Positions 35,144-44,796 of a stretch of 64,000 nucleotides of DNA are shown here, in pieces. The notes below the pieces were generated by a model that saw nothing but the letters and a program-made list of their open reading frames with translations, was not told where the DNA came from and did no database searches. Source of the stretch: Methylophilus sp. 13 (GTDB lineage: Bacteria; Pseudomonadota; Gammaproteobacteria; Burkholderiales; Methylophilaceae); NCBI RefSeq assembly GCF_015354335.1, contig NZ_JADKYR010000006.1:1-64000 (forward strand), given 5' to 3'. Positions within the stretch are counted from its first letter, which is position 1. Each line of letters opens with the position of its first letter. The position numbers were made by a program, and so were the translations under genes.

Positions 35144-36541
35144 TTACGACTCCCCTATTCGATTCATGATTGCTTGCGACAATGCCGCCTGAAATGCTTT
35201 GCTGCGCTGATTTTCCAACTTTACCATGAGCATGGTTTCTGAGGGAATGGCGACGACTTCATAGACGCCTTCCATCGCGCGGATATCTTGCACCAGTTTG
35301 GCGGCCTGGGCGTCATTATACCCTGCTTGCAAATGGAACATTTTGGTTTTGACGCTGGGCGGTGCCTGCATGCCGAGTGCGAGCCCAAACCAGATCAGCA
35401 TGAGGACAGCGCAGAAGACAAACACCGTGCTGCTGCCATAGGCGTGCGAGAGCCAGCCACCGAGGGCGGCGCCTAAAAACATGCCAAAGGACTGCGCGGT
35501 GTTGTGCACGCCCATGGCGGTACCTTTGGCGGCAACCGGCGCCATTTTTGAGATGAGTGAAGGCAGCGAGGCCTCAAGGATATTAAACGCTACAAAATAG
35601 GAGAACAGGGTGGCGACAATGCCCCACAGGCTGTTGAGGCTGAACATGAAGGCGATTTGCGTGAACAGCATGAGGCCGACAGCGCTGATAAACACCGGTT
35701 TAAGCTTGGCTTTTTTCTCGGCATAAATAATGGCGGGCACCATTAAGACGAATGAAATCAGCAGCACTGGTAAATAAATTTTCCAGTGGGTATTTTCGTT
35801 CATGCCGGTGCTGTGCTTGATGGCAAACGGCACCACCATGAACATGGCCATTTGCGCCCCATGTAAGCAAAACGTGCCAAAGTTCAAGCGCAGCAATTGC
35901 TTATCGCGTAATACCTCGCCGATTTTGGCGGGCACCGCCTGGGCATCGGAGTGAAAGTGCGCATGCAAGGGCTCTGGCACGGCAAACTTAACCACGCCGA
36001 TGGCGAGAATGGCCAGCACGGCGGTGAGCCAGAAAATGCCTGGCACGCCTATCCATTGGTTGAGGATGGGGCCCGCCACCAGTGACACGGCAAAGGTCAC
36101 GCCTATCGTCGCGCCTATCATGGCCATGGCTTGGGTACGGTGCTCTTCGCGGGTGGAATCGGCCACCAGCGCAGTGACCACGGCAGAAATGGCACCCGCC
36201 CCCTGAATCGCCCGCCCGACAATCACCATGTAAATATCCTGCGCCATCGCGGCGCAGACACTGCCCAGCGCAAACATGACCAAACCAAGATAAATCAGCT
36301 TTTTACGGCCGAAACGGTCAGACGCCATGCCAAACGGCAACTGGAAAATGACTTGCATGAAGCCATAGGCGCCCAGGGCGAGACCAATCAGGGTATGGTT
36401 ATTGCCGCCGCGCAGGGTTTCGGCATAAATGGCAAAAATAGGCAGAATTAAAAACATGCCCAACATTCGTAGCCCGTAGATGGAGGCCAATGCCGCAGTG
36501 GCACGGGTTTCCAGCTGGGTCATTTTTTCGGAGAACTGCAT
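35144..36541 (-). CDS. MFS transporter (drug-resistance type)
   Basis: 465 residues, 12 predicted membrane helices. The MFS loop motif [17 protein letters not shown] lies between helices 2 and 3, and the antiporter-motif-C-like [15 protein letters not shown] in helix 5. The C-terminal ~70 residues form a soluble domain ([35 protein letters not shown]), a ferredoxin-like tail found in the YajR-like uvrA-ssb-linked family. Substrate unknown. Operon with ssb; divergent from uvrA with 78 bp between. Confidence 0.9.
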   Translation of the reverse strand: MQFSEKMTQLETRATAALASIYGLRMLGMFLILPIFAIYAETLRGGNNHTLIGLALGAYGFMQVIFQLPFGMASDRFGRKKLIYLGLVMFALGSVCAAMAQDIYMVIVGRAIQGAGAISAVVTALVADSTREEHRTQAMAMIGATIGVTFAVSLVAGPILNQWIGVPGIFWLTAVLAILAIGVVKFAVPEPLHAHFHSDAQAVPAKIGEVLRDKQLLRLNFGTFCLHGAQMAMFMVVPFAIKHSTGMNENTHWKIYLPVLLISFVLMVPAIIYAEKKAKLKPVFISAVGLMLFTQIAFMFSLNSLWGIVATLFSYFVAFNILEASLPSLISKMAPVAAKGTAMGVHNTAQSFGMFLGAALGGWLSHAYGSSTVFVFCAVLMLIWFGLALGMQAPPSVKTKMFHLQAGYNDAQAAKLVQDIRAMEGVYEVVAIPSETMLMVKLENQRSKAFQAALSQAIMNRIGES

Positions 36542-36619
36542 GAATCCTTTAAGAAAACTTGGCTTAATTTCAAATAATTGCGTATATTATCAGGTTGGCT
36601 GTCTGTTCGTGAAAGTATC

Positions 36620-39448
36620 ATGGAATTTATCAAAATTCGCGGGGCGCGCACCCATAACCTCAAGAACATCAATCTGGATATTCCGCGCAACCAACTGGTT
36701 GTGGTCACCGGCCTGTCAGGCTCAGGAAAGTCTTCGCTTGCTTTTGATACCTTGTATGCAGAAGGACAGCGCCGCTACGTCGAAAGTTTATCTGCGTATG
36801 CCCGCCAGTTTTTGGCGCGCATGGACAAACCGGATGTGGACCTGATTGAAGGCTTGTCACCGGCCATCTCCATCGAACAAAAATCGACCTCACACAACCC
36901 GCGTTCCACCGTCGGCACCGTCACTGAAATCCACGACTATCTGCGTTTGCTGTATGCACGTGCCGGGGACCCGGAGTGCCCAGAGCATGGCATCAAGCTT
37001 GAGGCACAAACCGTGAGCCAGATGGTGGACAGTGTGCTCAAGTTGCCGGAAGACACCAAACTGATGATTTTGGCGCCGGTCGTCTCTAACCGTAAAGGCG
37101 AGCAGCTGGATTTGTTTGACACGCTCAAGGCCCAAGGTTTTGTGCGCTTGCGCATTGATGGCAAGATCTACGAAATGGATAGCCTGCCGCAACTGGCGAA
37201 AACCACCAAGCATAGTGTAGACGTGGTCGTCGACCGCCTTAAAGTGCGCGAAGACATGAAGCAACGGATTGCTGAATCCTTTGAAACCGCATTGCGACTG
37301 GCAGATGGCAAAGCGGTCGCGCTGGAGATGGATAGCGAAAAAGAACACCTGTTCTCTGCCAAGTTCTCCTGCCCGGTGTGTGACTACTCACTGGCCGAAC
37401 TCGAGCCGCGTTTATTCAGCTTTAACAACCCGATGGGCGCTTGCCCAAAATGCGATGGCCTGGGTCAGGTCACGTTTTTTGATCCCAAGCGCGTGGTGGC
37501 TTTTCCGCATTTATCACTGGCCAGTGGTGCGATTAAAGGCTGGGACAAGCGCAACCAGTTTTACTTTCAGATGCTGGCCAGCCTGAGCCAGCATTATGAC
37601 TTTGACCTGGAAGCACCGTTTGAGACGCTGCCGGAAGAGACCCAGCAAATTCTGCTGTATGGTTCTGGCCGCGAACAAATCGCCTTTAAATACCTCAATG
37701 AGCGTGGCACCTTCTTTAGCAAGTCGCATACCTTTGAGGGCATTATCAATAACCTGCAACGCCGTTATCGCGAGAGTGACTCGACTGCGGTGCGCGATGA
37801 GCTGGCAAAATATATCAATGCCACTGCCTGCCCGGATTGTGGCGGCACGCGTTTGCGCAAAGAGGCTCGCCACGTCAAGGTCGGCGAAAGAAACATTCAC
37901 CAGATTTGCGAAGTGCCGCTCAAACAGGCGCTCAATTTCTTTGAAACACTGCAACTGAGCGGGCAAAAGCTGGCCATTGCCGACAAGATCGTCAAGGAGA
38001 TCGAAAGCCGCCTCAAGTTTTTAACCAATGTCGGTCTGGACTACTTGTCGCTGTCGCGCTCGGCAGAAACCCTGTCTGGCGGCGAAGCGCAGCGTATCCG
38101 CCTGGCCTCGCAAATCGGCAGCGGCCTGACTGGCGTCATGTATGTGCTGGATGAGCCTTCCATCGGCTTGCACCAGCGCGACAATGACCGCCTGCTGGAA
38201 ACCCTCAAGCGCCTGCGCGACATTGGCAATAGCGTGATTGTGGTCGAACATGACCAGGATGCCATCCAACTGGCAGATTTTATTGTCGACATTGGCCCCG
38301 GTGCGGGCGAGCATGGCGGCAATATTGTGTCGTTTGGCACCCCGGCCCAGATTGAAGCCGACCCCAACTCATTGACCGGGCAATACATCAGCGGCAAAAA
38401 ACAGATTACCTTCAAGCTGCCGCGCACACAGCCAGACCCCAAGCGCATGATCAAACTCAATGGCGCCAGCGGGAACAACCTCAAAGACGTCAGTATTGAG
38501 ATTCCGGTCGGCCTGCTGACTTGCGTCACGGGCGTTTCCGGCAGCGGCAAATCGACGCTGATCAACGACACGCTTTACCGCGTGGTCGCCGCGCACCTGT
38601 ACGGCAGCAGCACCGAACCTGCCGCGCACCAGAGCATTGAAGGCCTGGAGTTTTTTGACAAGGTGGTCGATGTTGACCAAAGCCCGATTGGCCGCACACC
38701 GCGCTCCAACCCGGCGACGTATACCGGCTTGTTTACGCCAATCCGTGACTTGTTTGCCAGCGTGCCGGAAAGCCGCGCGCGCGGCTATGGTCCGGGCCGC
38801 TACTCGTTTAACGTCAAGGGCGGCCGTTGCGAAGCCTGCCAGGGCGATGGCGTGATCCGTGTGGAAATGCACTTTTTGCCAGATGTGTATGTGCCTTGCG
38901 ACGTCTGCAAAGGCCAGCGCTATAACCGCGAAACGCTGGAAATCCAGTTCAAGGGCAAAAACATCCACGAAGTGCTGGCCATGACGGTGGAACAAGCGCA
39001 CCAGTTCTTTAATGCACAGCCGGTGATTGAACGCAAACTGAAAACCTTGCTGGACGTGGGCCTGGGCTATATCACGCTGGGGCAATCAGCCACCACGCTG
39101 TCTGGCGGTGAAGCACAACGGGTCAAACTGGCGCTGGAACTCAGCAAACGCGACACCGGCCGCACGCTGTATATCCTCGATGAACCCACCACCGGTTTGC
39201 ACTTTGCGGATATCCAGTTATTGCTGGACGTGATTCACCGTTTGCGTGACGCGGGCAATACCGTGGTCATCATTGAACACAATCTGGACGTGATCAAAAC
39301 CGCCGACTGGCTGATCGACATGGGCCCTGAAGGCGGTGATGGCGGGGGCGTGGTGGTCGGTGTCGGTACGCCGGAAACACTGGCAGAAAACAGCGCCAGC
39401 TACACGGGCCGCTACCTGATTCCGCTGTTAAAACAGCTGAAACCCTGA
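36620..39448 (+). CDS. uvrA: Excinuclease ABC subunit A
   Basis: 942 residues from ATG 36620; an upstream in-frame start lacks homology. Two ABC modules: Walker [10 protein letters not shown] (~31) and GVSGSGKST, zinc fingers CPVCDYS...CPKC and CEACQGDG...CDVC, signature LSGGEAQRI and LSGGEAQRV, Walker [11 protein letters not shown] and [10 protein letters not shown]. Damage recognition in nucleotide-excision repair. A -35/-10 pair TTGGCT/TATATT lies upstream; no LexA-like CTGT-N8-ACAG is seen. A strong terminator follows. Confidence 0.98.
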   Translation: MEFIKIRGARTHNLKNINLDIPRNQLVVVTGLSGSGKSSLAFDTLYAEGQRRYVESLSAYARQFLARMDKPDVDLIEGLSPAISIEQKSTSHNPRSTVGTVTEIHDYLRLLYARAGDPECPEHGIKLEAQTVSQMVDSVLKLPEDTKLMILAPVVSNRKGEQLDLFDTLKAQGFVRLRIDGKIYEMDSLPQLAKTTKHSVDVVVDRLKVREDMKQRIAESFETALRLADGKAVALEMDSEKEHLFSAKFSCPVCDYSLAELEPRLFSFNNPMGACPKCDGLGQVTFFDPKRVVAFPHLSLASGAIKGWDKRNQFYFQMLASLSQHYDFDLEAPFETLPEETQQILLYGSGREQIAFKYLNERGTFFSKSHTFEGIINNLQRRYRESDSTAVRDELAKYINATACPDCGGTRLRKEARHVKVGERNIHQICEVPLKQALNFFETLQLSGQKLAIADKIVKEIESRLKFLTNVGLDYLSLSRSAETLSGGEAQRIRLASQIGSGLTGVMYVLDEPSIGLHQRDNDRLLETLKRLRDIGNSVIVVEHDQDAIQLADFIVDIGPGAGEHGGNIVSFGTPAQIEADPNSLTGQYISGKKQITFKLPRTQPDPKRMIKLNGASGNNLKDVSIEIPVGLLTCVTGVSGSGKSTLINDTLYRVVAAHLYGSSTEPAAHQSIEGLEFFDKVVDVDQSPIGRTPRSNPATYTGLFTPIRDLFASVPESRARGYGPGRYSFNVKGGRCEACQGDGVIRVEMHFLPDVYVPCDVCKGQRYNRETLEIQFKGKNIHEVLAMTVEQAHQFFNAQPVIERKLKTLLDVGLGYITLGQSATTLSGGEAQRVKLALELSKRDTGRTLYILDEPTTGLHFADIQLLLDVIHRLRDAGNTVVIIEHNLDVIKTADWLIDMGPEGGDGGGVVVGVGTPETLAENSASYTGRYLIPLLKQLKP

Positions 39449-39468
39449 TTTTATCCTCGTGCTTAACC

Positions 39469-39500
39469 AGCCAGGCCTGCAATTGCACGCCTGGCTTTTT
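39469..39500 (+). terminator. Terminator of uvrA
   Basis: GCCAGGC-N12-GCCTGGC followed by TTTTTT, 20 bp after the stop. Confidence 0.9.
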
Positions 39501-39596
39501 TCTATGCCTCGGCGTCTTTGGGGTGGTATGCATCTTGCTATCTTTAAGACACATAACAGTAAAAAATTCTTTTTAATCCAGATAGATAGCTGAGGT

Positions 39597-39631
39597 TATC
39601 CAAAAAGTGCAGCCACTATCCGGATACTGCA
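39597..39631 (-). promoter_or_regulatory. Paired XylS-type boxes upstream of the AraC-family gene
   Basis: Two perfect TGCA-N6-GGATA boxes on the minus strand: 39597-39611 (TATCC-AAAAAG-TGCA as read on plus) and 39617-39631 (TATCC-GGATAC-TGCA), starts exactly 20 bp apart. They end 34 bp before the regulator's ATG and point away from it, which suits autorepression or control of a leftward transcript; that role is inference. Confidence 0.68.
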
Positions 39632-39665
39632 GATCCTCAGGCCAGAGGGAAGAGAGAGGCGCACC

Positions 39666-40742
39666 ATGACTGTGTTAGGCAGCACTATATTGGAGCAAAG
39701 CAGACTGGATCAATCCAGCCGGACGGACCACCGTGTGTCGTCCCTGATTGCTCAGCTGGAAACGACATTATTTAATGACGATAATCGGCTGTTTTGTTCG
39801 TCGGACATGGACGAAGTACAACAGACCGTAGGCGATATTTTCAAGCCTCACCGCCTGAAAATCCGCGACCGCCGTGAGCATGGCATTGCCAGCATGCATC
39901 ATGTGCGTCAGGGCGCCTTGTCGTTAAACCGCTTGCAGTACCAGCATGAAGTGGTGATAGACCCTGACCGCCTCAATGATTTTTTTCTAGTGCATATCCC
40001 GATGAATGGCAGTTCCACCATCCGCTGTGGCAATCACCGCTTTGTGTCTACCCCCGAGAATGCCTCGCTGGTGTCACCGACCTTGCCGCTCGAAATTGAA
40101 TGGGAAGCCGGCAGTGCAGACATCATTTTGCGCATTGAACGCGCCCGCCTTGACAAGCACTGTGCGCAGCATCTGGGCATGCCGCAGCTGGAAAAACCGC
40201 TGGAGTTTCATCCTGACTTGCAACTGCAAACGCCAGCCGGACAATATTTTTTAAGGCTGGTGAGCATGCTGGCCGACAACATGCAGAGCCCGTATCCGCA
40301 GTTAAATGAACCCATCGTATTTGAGCAGTTCGAATCCACCCTGTTTAATGCCCTGCTGTATGGCCAACCCCACAATCTGTGTATGAAAGCCCCAATTACC
40401 AATATTGCGCCGTTCTACATCAAGCGGGTTGAAGACTATATTCATGCCCATACTGCCGACAGCATGACCATAGAATCCCTGGCGGCGATTGCCGGGGTCA
40501 GCGCCCGCACCTTGTTCGCGGGCTTTCAGCGTTATCGTGGCTTGAGCCCGATGGATTACCTGCGGCAAGTGCGGCTGGACCGCGTGCGCGAGATGCTGTT
40601 ATCGGAAAAAACGGCACACCTGTCAGTGACTGAAATCGCCATGCAATGGGGCTTTAACCACATGGGCAGGTTTGCGATTGATTATAAAAAACGCTTTGGC
40701 GAATCGCCTTCTGCCAGCCGCCGGTTTGGGCAGGGGCATTGA
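39666..40742 (+). CDS. AraC/XylS-family regulator of the aromatic cluster
   Basis: 358 residues. The N-terminal ~240 residues form an AraC-binding-like ligand domain (ESASLVSPTLPLEIEW-like segment, seen as ENASLVSPTLPLEIEW). The C-terminal ~105 residues hold two helix-turn-helices: MTIESLAAIAGVSARTLFAGFQRYRG and LSVTEIAMQWGFNHMGRFAIDYKKRFGESPSASRR, the XylS/AndR signature. Regulators of this type activate aromatic dioxygenase operons on binding the substrate. TGCA-N6-GGATA boxes occur before its own gene and in the 46.9-47.0 kb divergent promoter. Convergent with the dioxygenase operon it likely controls. Confidence 0.9.
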   Translation: MTVLGSTILEQSRLDQSSRTDHRVSSLIAQLETTLFNDDNRLFCSSDMDEVQQTVGDIFKPHRLKIRDRREHGIASMHHVRQGALSLNRLQYQHEVVIDPDRLNDFFLVHIPMNGSSTIRCGNHRFVSTPENASLVSPTLPLEIEWEAGSADIILRIERARLDKHCAQHLGMPQLEKPLEFHPDLQLQTPAGQYFLRLVSMLADNMQSPYPQLNEPIVFEQFESTLFNALLYGQPHNLCMKAPITNIAPFYIKRVEDYIHAHTADSMTIESLAAIAGVSARTLFAGFQRYRGLSPMDYLRQVRLDRVREMLLSEKTAHLSVTEIAMQWGFNHMGRFAIDYKKRFGESPSASRRFGQGH

Positions 40743-40869
40743 TGCTCAGTGAGCAGTAGCCATCATCAGACCTTATGGCTAGCCCTAAGTCCAACGATGG
40801 CTCAACGGATGGCTTAAGTCATACGATGGCGCATCACAGCATAATGTGTTGAAGCCTTGCGGATGGCAC

Positions 40870-40922
40870 CGTGTGTCGCGCTTTTTGCCAGCGTAATGGC
40901 TGGTTAACCAGCGCGACACACG
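40870..40922. repeat. 13-base inverted repeat between the regulator and the dioxygenase operon
   Basis: Perfect arms CGTGTGTCGCGCT / AGCGCGACACACG with a 27-base loop that itself contains GCCAGC and GCTGG elements. Lies between the convergent ends of the regulator and reductase genes; it may terminate both transcripts, although a strong T-run is lacking. Confidence 0.65.
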
Positions 40923-40925
40923 TGG

Positions 40926-41993
40926 TTATGCGGCCTGTCGACGGTCGGCCTGCGAATAGAAGGCATCGGCAAAAAATGCCGTAGGTGCCAGGCCTTGTGC
41001 GACAAAGCGCTGGTTGGCAGTGGCCACCATCGCTGGCGAGCCGCAGGCATAGACCTCAAATGGCTGTAAGTCTGGCCAGTCTTGCAATACCGCATCCGTG
41101 ACATAGCCTTGCCGCCCCTGCCAGGACGTCGCGGTGGCTGCCGATAATACCGGCACGTAATGAAACCAGGGGTAGCGGGTGGCCAGATCCAGGCATTGGC
41201 TATGCTGGTACAAGTCCGGCAAGGTGCGGCCGCCCCAATACAAGGTGACGGGGACCCCGTTGCCTGCAGCAATCAGCGCCTCCAGCATGGCCTTGACCGG
41301 GGCAAAGCCGGTGCCGGTCGCGACCATGATTTTTGGCTTCTGTGTTGCCTGCAGCGTGAATTGCCCATGCGGACCATCAATCGACAGCGGCGTGCCCGGT
41401 GCGAGTTGATGAAACAGCTGATCGGTAAACAAGCCACCAGGCAGATGACGGATATGCAACTCCAGCGCATTGGCCGTGACTTGGGCCAAAGAATAACTGC
41501 GGCGCTGGTCGCCGAGCAGGATATCGATATATTGACCGGGCTGGTAAGCAAAACGGTGCGCAGCTGGCAGTTGCATCCGCACCAGCGCCACATCCGGCGC
41601 CACCTTGTCCAGGCTGGTCAACACCACCTCCACCGCCGTAGGTTTGGCAGTGGCTGGCGCGGCATCCGCCTCTACAGCCACCTGCACCCTGCCCTCATGT
41701 ATCCTAAGTGGGAAGCTGCGCACCGCCTCGGTTACTGGCGCGCATTTGGCGGCCCCGGTACGGATATCAAACAAGCCCTGATGCAAAGGACACTCGACAC
41801 AGCCACCTTCCACATAGCCTTCAGATAGCCGCGCCACACCATGGGTACACAAATCATGCAAAGCGAATAACTGATCCTCAAGCCGGAAAATGGCAAGCTG
41901 CATGCCACCTGCCTCCACGGCAACTGGTTCATCATCGCTAAAGTCTTCGACGGCGCCAATGTCTGTCCAGCGGTGTAAATGAACGGTACTCAT
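40926..41993 (-). CDS. Fused Rieske ferredoxin - flavin reductase of the dioxygenase
   Basis: 355 residues. Residues ~5-105 are a Rieske domain with C-T-H...C-P-L-H ligands (DLCTHGVARLSEGYVEGGCVECPLHQG). Residues ~120-345 are a ferredoxin-NADP reductase-type module: FAD motif RRSYSLAQ (RxYS), NAD site MVATGTGFAPVKAMLEAL, and a C-terminal CGSPAMV. There is no plant-type 2Fe-2S domain. It therefore combines the two electron carriers that three-component dioxygenases usually encode separately. Overlaps the beta-subunit stop by four bases. Confidence 0.9.
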   Translation of the reverse strand: MSTVHLHRWTDIGAVEDFSDDEPVAVEAGGMQLAIFRLEDQLFALHDLCTHGVARLSEGYVEGGCVECPLHQGLFDIRTGAAKCAPVTEAVRSFPLRIHEGRVQVAVEADAAPATAKPTAVEVVLTSLDKVAPDVALVRMQLPAAHRFAYQPGQYIDILLGDQRRSYSLAQVTANALELHIRHLPGGLFTDQLFHQLAPGTPLSIDGPHGQFTLQATQKPKIMVATGTGFAPVKAMLEALIAAGNGVPVTLYWGGRTLPDLYQHSQCLDLATRYPWFHYVPVLSAATATSWQGRQGYVTDAVLQDWPDLQPFEVYACGSPAMVATANQRFVAQGLAPTAFFADAFYSQADRRQAA

Positions 41994-42463
41994 ATCGGCG
42001 TCGCCAGCAAGGTTTGTACACGTGAGGTGTCATACACCACCTGCCGCCGCTTGAAGCGCCAGCCCTGGTCGGTGCGCACAATCTGGTCGATGTAGCGACC
42101 CGTCTGGTAGACATGCGATTCGCCATTTTGCAGCGTTTGCACCACCACATAGCTGGATTCTGCCTGTACCTCATCGGCACTGCTGGCTTGCAACACCAGG
42201 CCAGAGGTCATGTGGCGGTAAGTATGGCTCTCAAAAATATTGGCATGGCGCAATGAGGTGACGCGGTCTTCGAGCATATTGCGGTTATCAAAATAAATCA
42301 TGCCTATGGGCAAGCCCGCATCAAAATTTTCTTTGGGCACAATGCTGTAGTGGCAGTCTTCGGTAAAAAACTGTGGCCAGCGCTCCAGCTGATCGTTATC
42401 CAGCGCCGCAATATAGGCCTGCTGTAACTGTTGCACTTCAAACCAGGTTTGTAATTCTTGCAT
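41990..42463 (-). CDS. Aromatic-ring dioxygenase, beta subunit
   Basis: 157 residues of the ring-hydroxylating beta family (cystatin/SnoaL-like fold): LQQAYIAALDNDQLERWPQFFTEDCHYSIVPKENF, DRVTSLRHANIFESHTYRHM, DQIVRTDQGWRFKRRQVVYDTSR. Structural partner of the alpha subunit, 10 bp downstream of it. Confidence 0.93.
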   Translation of the reverse strand: MQELQTWFEVQQLQQAYIAALDNDQLERWPQFFTEDCHYSIVPKENFDAGLPIGMIYFDNRNMLEDRVTSLRHANIFESHTYRHMTSGLVLQASSADEVQAESSYVVVQTLQNGESHVYQTGRYIDQIVRTDQGWRFKRRQVVYDTSRVQTLLATPI

Positions 42464-42473
42464 GCTGTCCTCC

Positions 42474-43757
42474 TTAAAAACCCATGAGCTGCTGATAGCC
42501 GACCCAGAAGCGTCTGATCAGGCTTTCGGTGATCAGCGTGTCTTGCTGGTCTGGCTGGTCTTTGCTCATTTCAATCACCGAGCAGGCATCGCCATCACGC
42601 ACGGTGCCACGTTGCACCAGCTCGGTCGCCTCGGTGTCTTCCATCGAGATATACCCTGCCGGGCCAACCAGATTGGCCTGTTTGAGCCGCATGGCGCGCA
42701 ATTCCGGCGTGTCATCCACATAGCCAAAAAAGTGGAAAATCAGCTCGAAATTGTTGGGGCCTTTGGCCAGCAACTGCCGCGCCACCAGCGTATTGTGGAT
42801 TTGCTGTACGACCAATTGCGGGAAAATCGGCTGGATATGGTTGGTGGTCAGCTCTTCATACTCCTGTATCTGTCCGAGCAGGCTGTCATCCTTGAGCTGA
42901 AAGCCTTCATCAAACGAACGGATGGCCTGCGCTTTATACGCCTCGGCGGTTTGCACCTCGTTTTTGGTTGCGGTGATGATGCTATGCAAGCCATGGGTGG
43001 CATCCGGGATCGAACGCGCCTTCATGCCGACACGGAAAATATTGAAGGTGGTATGAAACAGGTGCAGCAAACTGGCGTGATAAGGATCTTTGACGTTTTC
43101 CAGATACAGTTTCCAGTTAGATTTGGAGTATTGGCGGGTGCAGCCCAGATACTCGATCGGCTTGTGGAAAATACGGTCTATCCACGGCAGCATTTCAGGA
43201 CCAATATAGTCAGGCAAAGGCACCACCGTGTCGCTAAAGGTGGCAAACACCAGGCCTTTATAGCTGTCTACCCGCAGCTGCTTGAGACCGTGCTCTTTCG
43301 GGTTAAAGTCTTTGGGCATGCCAGACATGCCTTTTTGCCCACGGCGAAACGGCACACCCTGCAAATTGCCCTCACAGTCAAAACTCCACTGGTGATACAC
43401 ACAGGTATGCTCACTGGCATTGCCGCGCGCCTGACGGCAGACTTGTGCGCCGCGGTGCGCACAGCGGTTCACCCAGGCGGCCAGTCCGCCTTCTTTGGTG
43501 CGGGTCATCACCACCGGCGTATCCCCAACAAACGTGCTTTTAAAGTCGCCGGGGTTGGGGATTTCGGCTTCCAGCCCGAGAAAACTCCAGGTCGGCCCGC
43601 GAAAGATGCGTTCTTGCTCCAGCTCATACACTGCTTGCGAGCTGAACACGGCGTAGGGAATACGTGAACCGTCATCGGTGGGAAACTTGAGCAAGGGCTC
43701 ACCAGACTGGGACTTGCCAGCATGGAACTGGACGGCTTGTGCTTGAATAGCGTTCAT
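42474..43757 (-). CDS. Aromatic-ring dioxygenase, Rieske alpha subunit (AndAc-like)
   Basis: 427 residues. Rieske cluster ligands NRCAHRGAQVC...CVYHQWSF (~88-112). Mononuclear-iron site in the ENVKDPYHASLLHLFH segment (~218-233, Asp-His-His). Overall it resembles the anthranilate/salicylate branch (AndAc, DBO-type) rather than the biphenyl branch. Adds O2 to an aromatic acid; the substrate is unknown. Followed by the beta subunit and the fused reductase, preceded by an outer-membrane SphA-like gene. Confidence 0.92.
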   Translation of the reverse strand: MNAIQAQAVQFHAGKSQSGEPLLKFPTDDGSRIPYAVFSSQAVYELEQERIFRGPTWSFLGLEAEIPNPGDFKSTFVGDTPVVMTRTKEGGLAAWVNRCAHRGAQVCRQARGNASEHTCVYHQWSFDCEGNLQGVPFRRGQKGMSGMPKDFNPKEHGLKQLRVDSYKGLVFATFSDTVVPLPDYIGPEMLPWIDRIFHKPIEYLGCTRQYSKSNWKLYLENVKDPYHASLLHLFHTTFNIFRVGMKARSIPDATHGLHSIITATKNEVQTAEAYKAQAIRSFDEGFQLKDDSLLGQIQEYEELTTNHIQPIFPQLVVQQIHNTLVARQLLAKGPNNFELIFHFFGYVDDTPELRAMRLKQANLVGPAGYISMEDTEATELVQRGTVRDGDACSVIEMSKDQPDQQDTLITESLIRRFWVGYQQLMGF

Positions 43758-43772
43758 ATTGACCTCGAATCC

Positions 43773-44741
43773 TTAAAAGTGATGCACAAAACGCAGGTTG
43801 TAACGTTCACCTTCGGTACGGTTTTTCACCGCCATTTCATCGTAGAAGTTAAACATCAGATGATCCTGCTTGGAAAAGCTGTACATGCCCCCCACGCCCA
43901 GTGCCAATACCTGCTCGCGACGCCCAGACACGTCATGACCGTTCATTTGAGTATCGGTCGTTTGCTTGAGGTAGTAACCGTTAACGCCCAAGCGCAATTG
44001 CGGCGTAAAGGCATACTCCATGGCAAAGTTGGTATGAAACGCCTGCCCTGCACGCGTGCTGCTGGCGCCCAGTGCCTGAAACCCTCGGTTGGGATCATCA
44101 TTTTTGCCGTTCCACAAATAGTGGGCACGCACAGAGGCGGTCCATTCTGGCGTGAAAAAATAAGTGCCTGACCAGTAAGGGTTGAACGACCAGGCATTGC
44201 TGCCCGGGTTGATTTCGCGGTTAGCACTGTATTCGCCCGTGGGCAAAATAAACTGTAATTCAACGCGCTGCATGAATTTGGGCCCTTTTTCGCCCATGAC
44301 AATAGGCCACTGCAGGAAGGGGCCGACCAGTAAATCGCCTACGCCACTGTCACCCGCTTTGGGGAACGCATTGGAGGCGGCGCCATAACTGGTATGCGGA
44401 CTGACCACGGGCACAATCACATCCATGCCCAGATTAGCCCCGGCGACTTCGATATCCGAGATATACAGTACTTGCGACAGACTGACGGTGACATCCACTT
44501 TGGGGTTAGGCAAGCCTAGACTATTGCCCGCGTTATCCTTGAACTTGTCGGCATGGTATTGCTGCACGTATTGGCTGAAATACCAGCCATTGCCTGCGGG
44601 CGGGGCACCATCCAGAAAGCTGGTGAACCCAAGGTTGATTGGGGGCAAATCGTAGGCGTGGGCAAGCATGGGTAAGCTGGTGGTGGCCAGTGCCAGCCCC
44701 AGTGTGGCAAGGGGTTTACTGCCAGAGGAGAGGAGGTTCAT
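43773..44741 (-). CDS. Outer-membrane protein of the SphA/phenol-MetA family
   Basis: 322 residues with a signal peptide (AHA-YDLPP, ~30) and a beta-barrel ending in RFVHHF. Motifs ISDIEVAGANLGMDVIVPVV and LQFILPTGEY...NREINPGSNAWSFNPYWSGTYFF are characteristic of the Phenol_MetA_deg/SphA group encoded in aromatic-degradation operons, thought to help hydrophobic aromatics enter. Sixteen bases before the alpha-subunit start. Confidence 0.87.
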   Translation of the reverse strand: MNLLSSGSKPLATLGLALATTSLPMLAHAYDLPPINLGFTSFLDGAPPAGNGWYFSQYVQQYHADKFKDNAGNSLGLPNPKVDVTVSLSQVLYISDIEVAGANLGMDVIVPVVSPHTSYGAASNAFPKAGDSGVGDLLVGPFLQWPIVMGEKGPKFMQRVELQFILPTGEYSANREINPGSNAWSFNPYWSGTYFFTPEWTASVRAHYLWNGKNDDPNRGFQALGASSTRAGQAFHTNFAMEYAFTPQLRLGVNGYYLKQTTDTQMNGHDVSGRREQVLALGVGGMYSFSKQDHLMFNFYDEMAVKNRTEGERYNLRFVHHF

Positions 44742-44796
44742 CGAGGGGTTCCTTTCAGAGTGAGATTCAATCGTTTAAAAAATCTGGGTATAAATA

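Noticed and set aside
36542-36619. LexA box between uvrA and the MFS gene
   Set aside because: No CTGT-N8-ACAG or close variant is present in the 78-bp gap.
39294-39554. Small leftward gene behind the reverse XylS boxes
   Set aside because: The frame runs through the uvrA terminator and into the uvrA coding region; composition (Pro/Arg-rich) is that of a shadow frame.
42462-43667. A 401-codon open frame antisense to the dioxygenase alpha subunit
   Set aside because: It is the mirror of a well-supported coding region, with a composition typical of antisense frames in GC-rich genes and no recognisable domain.
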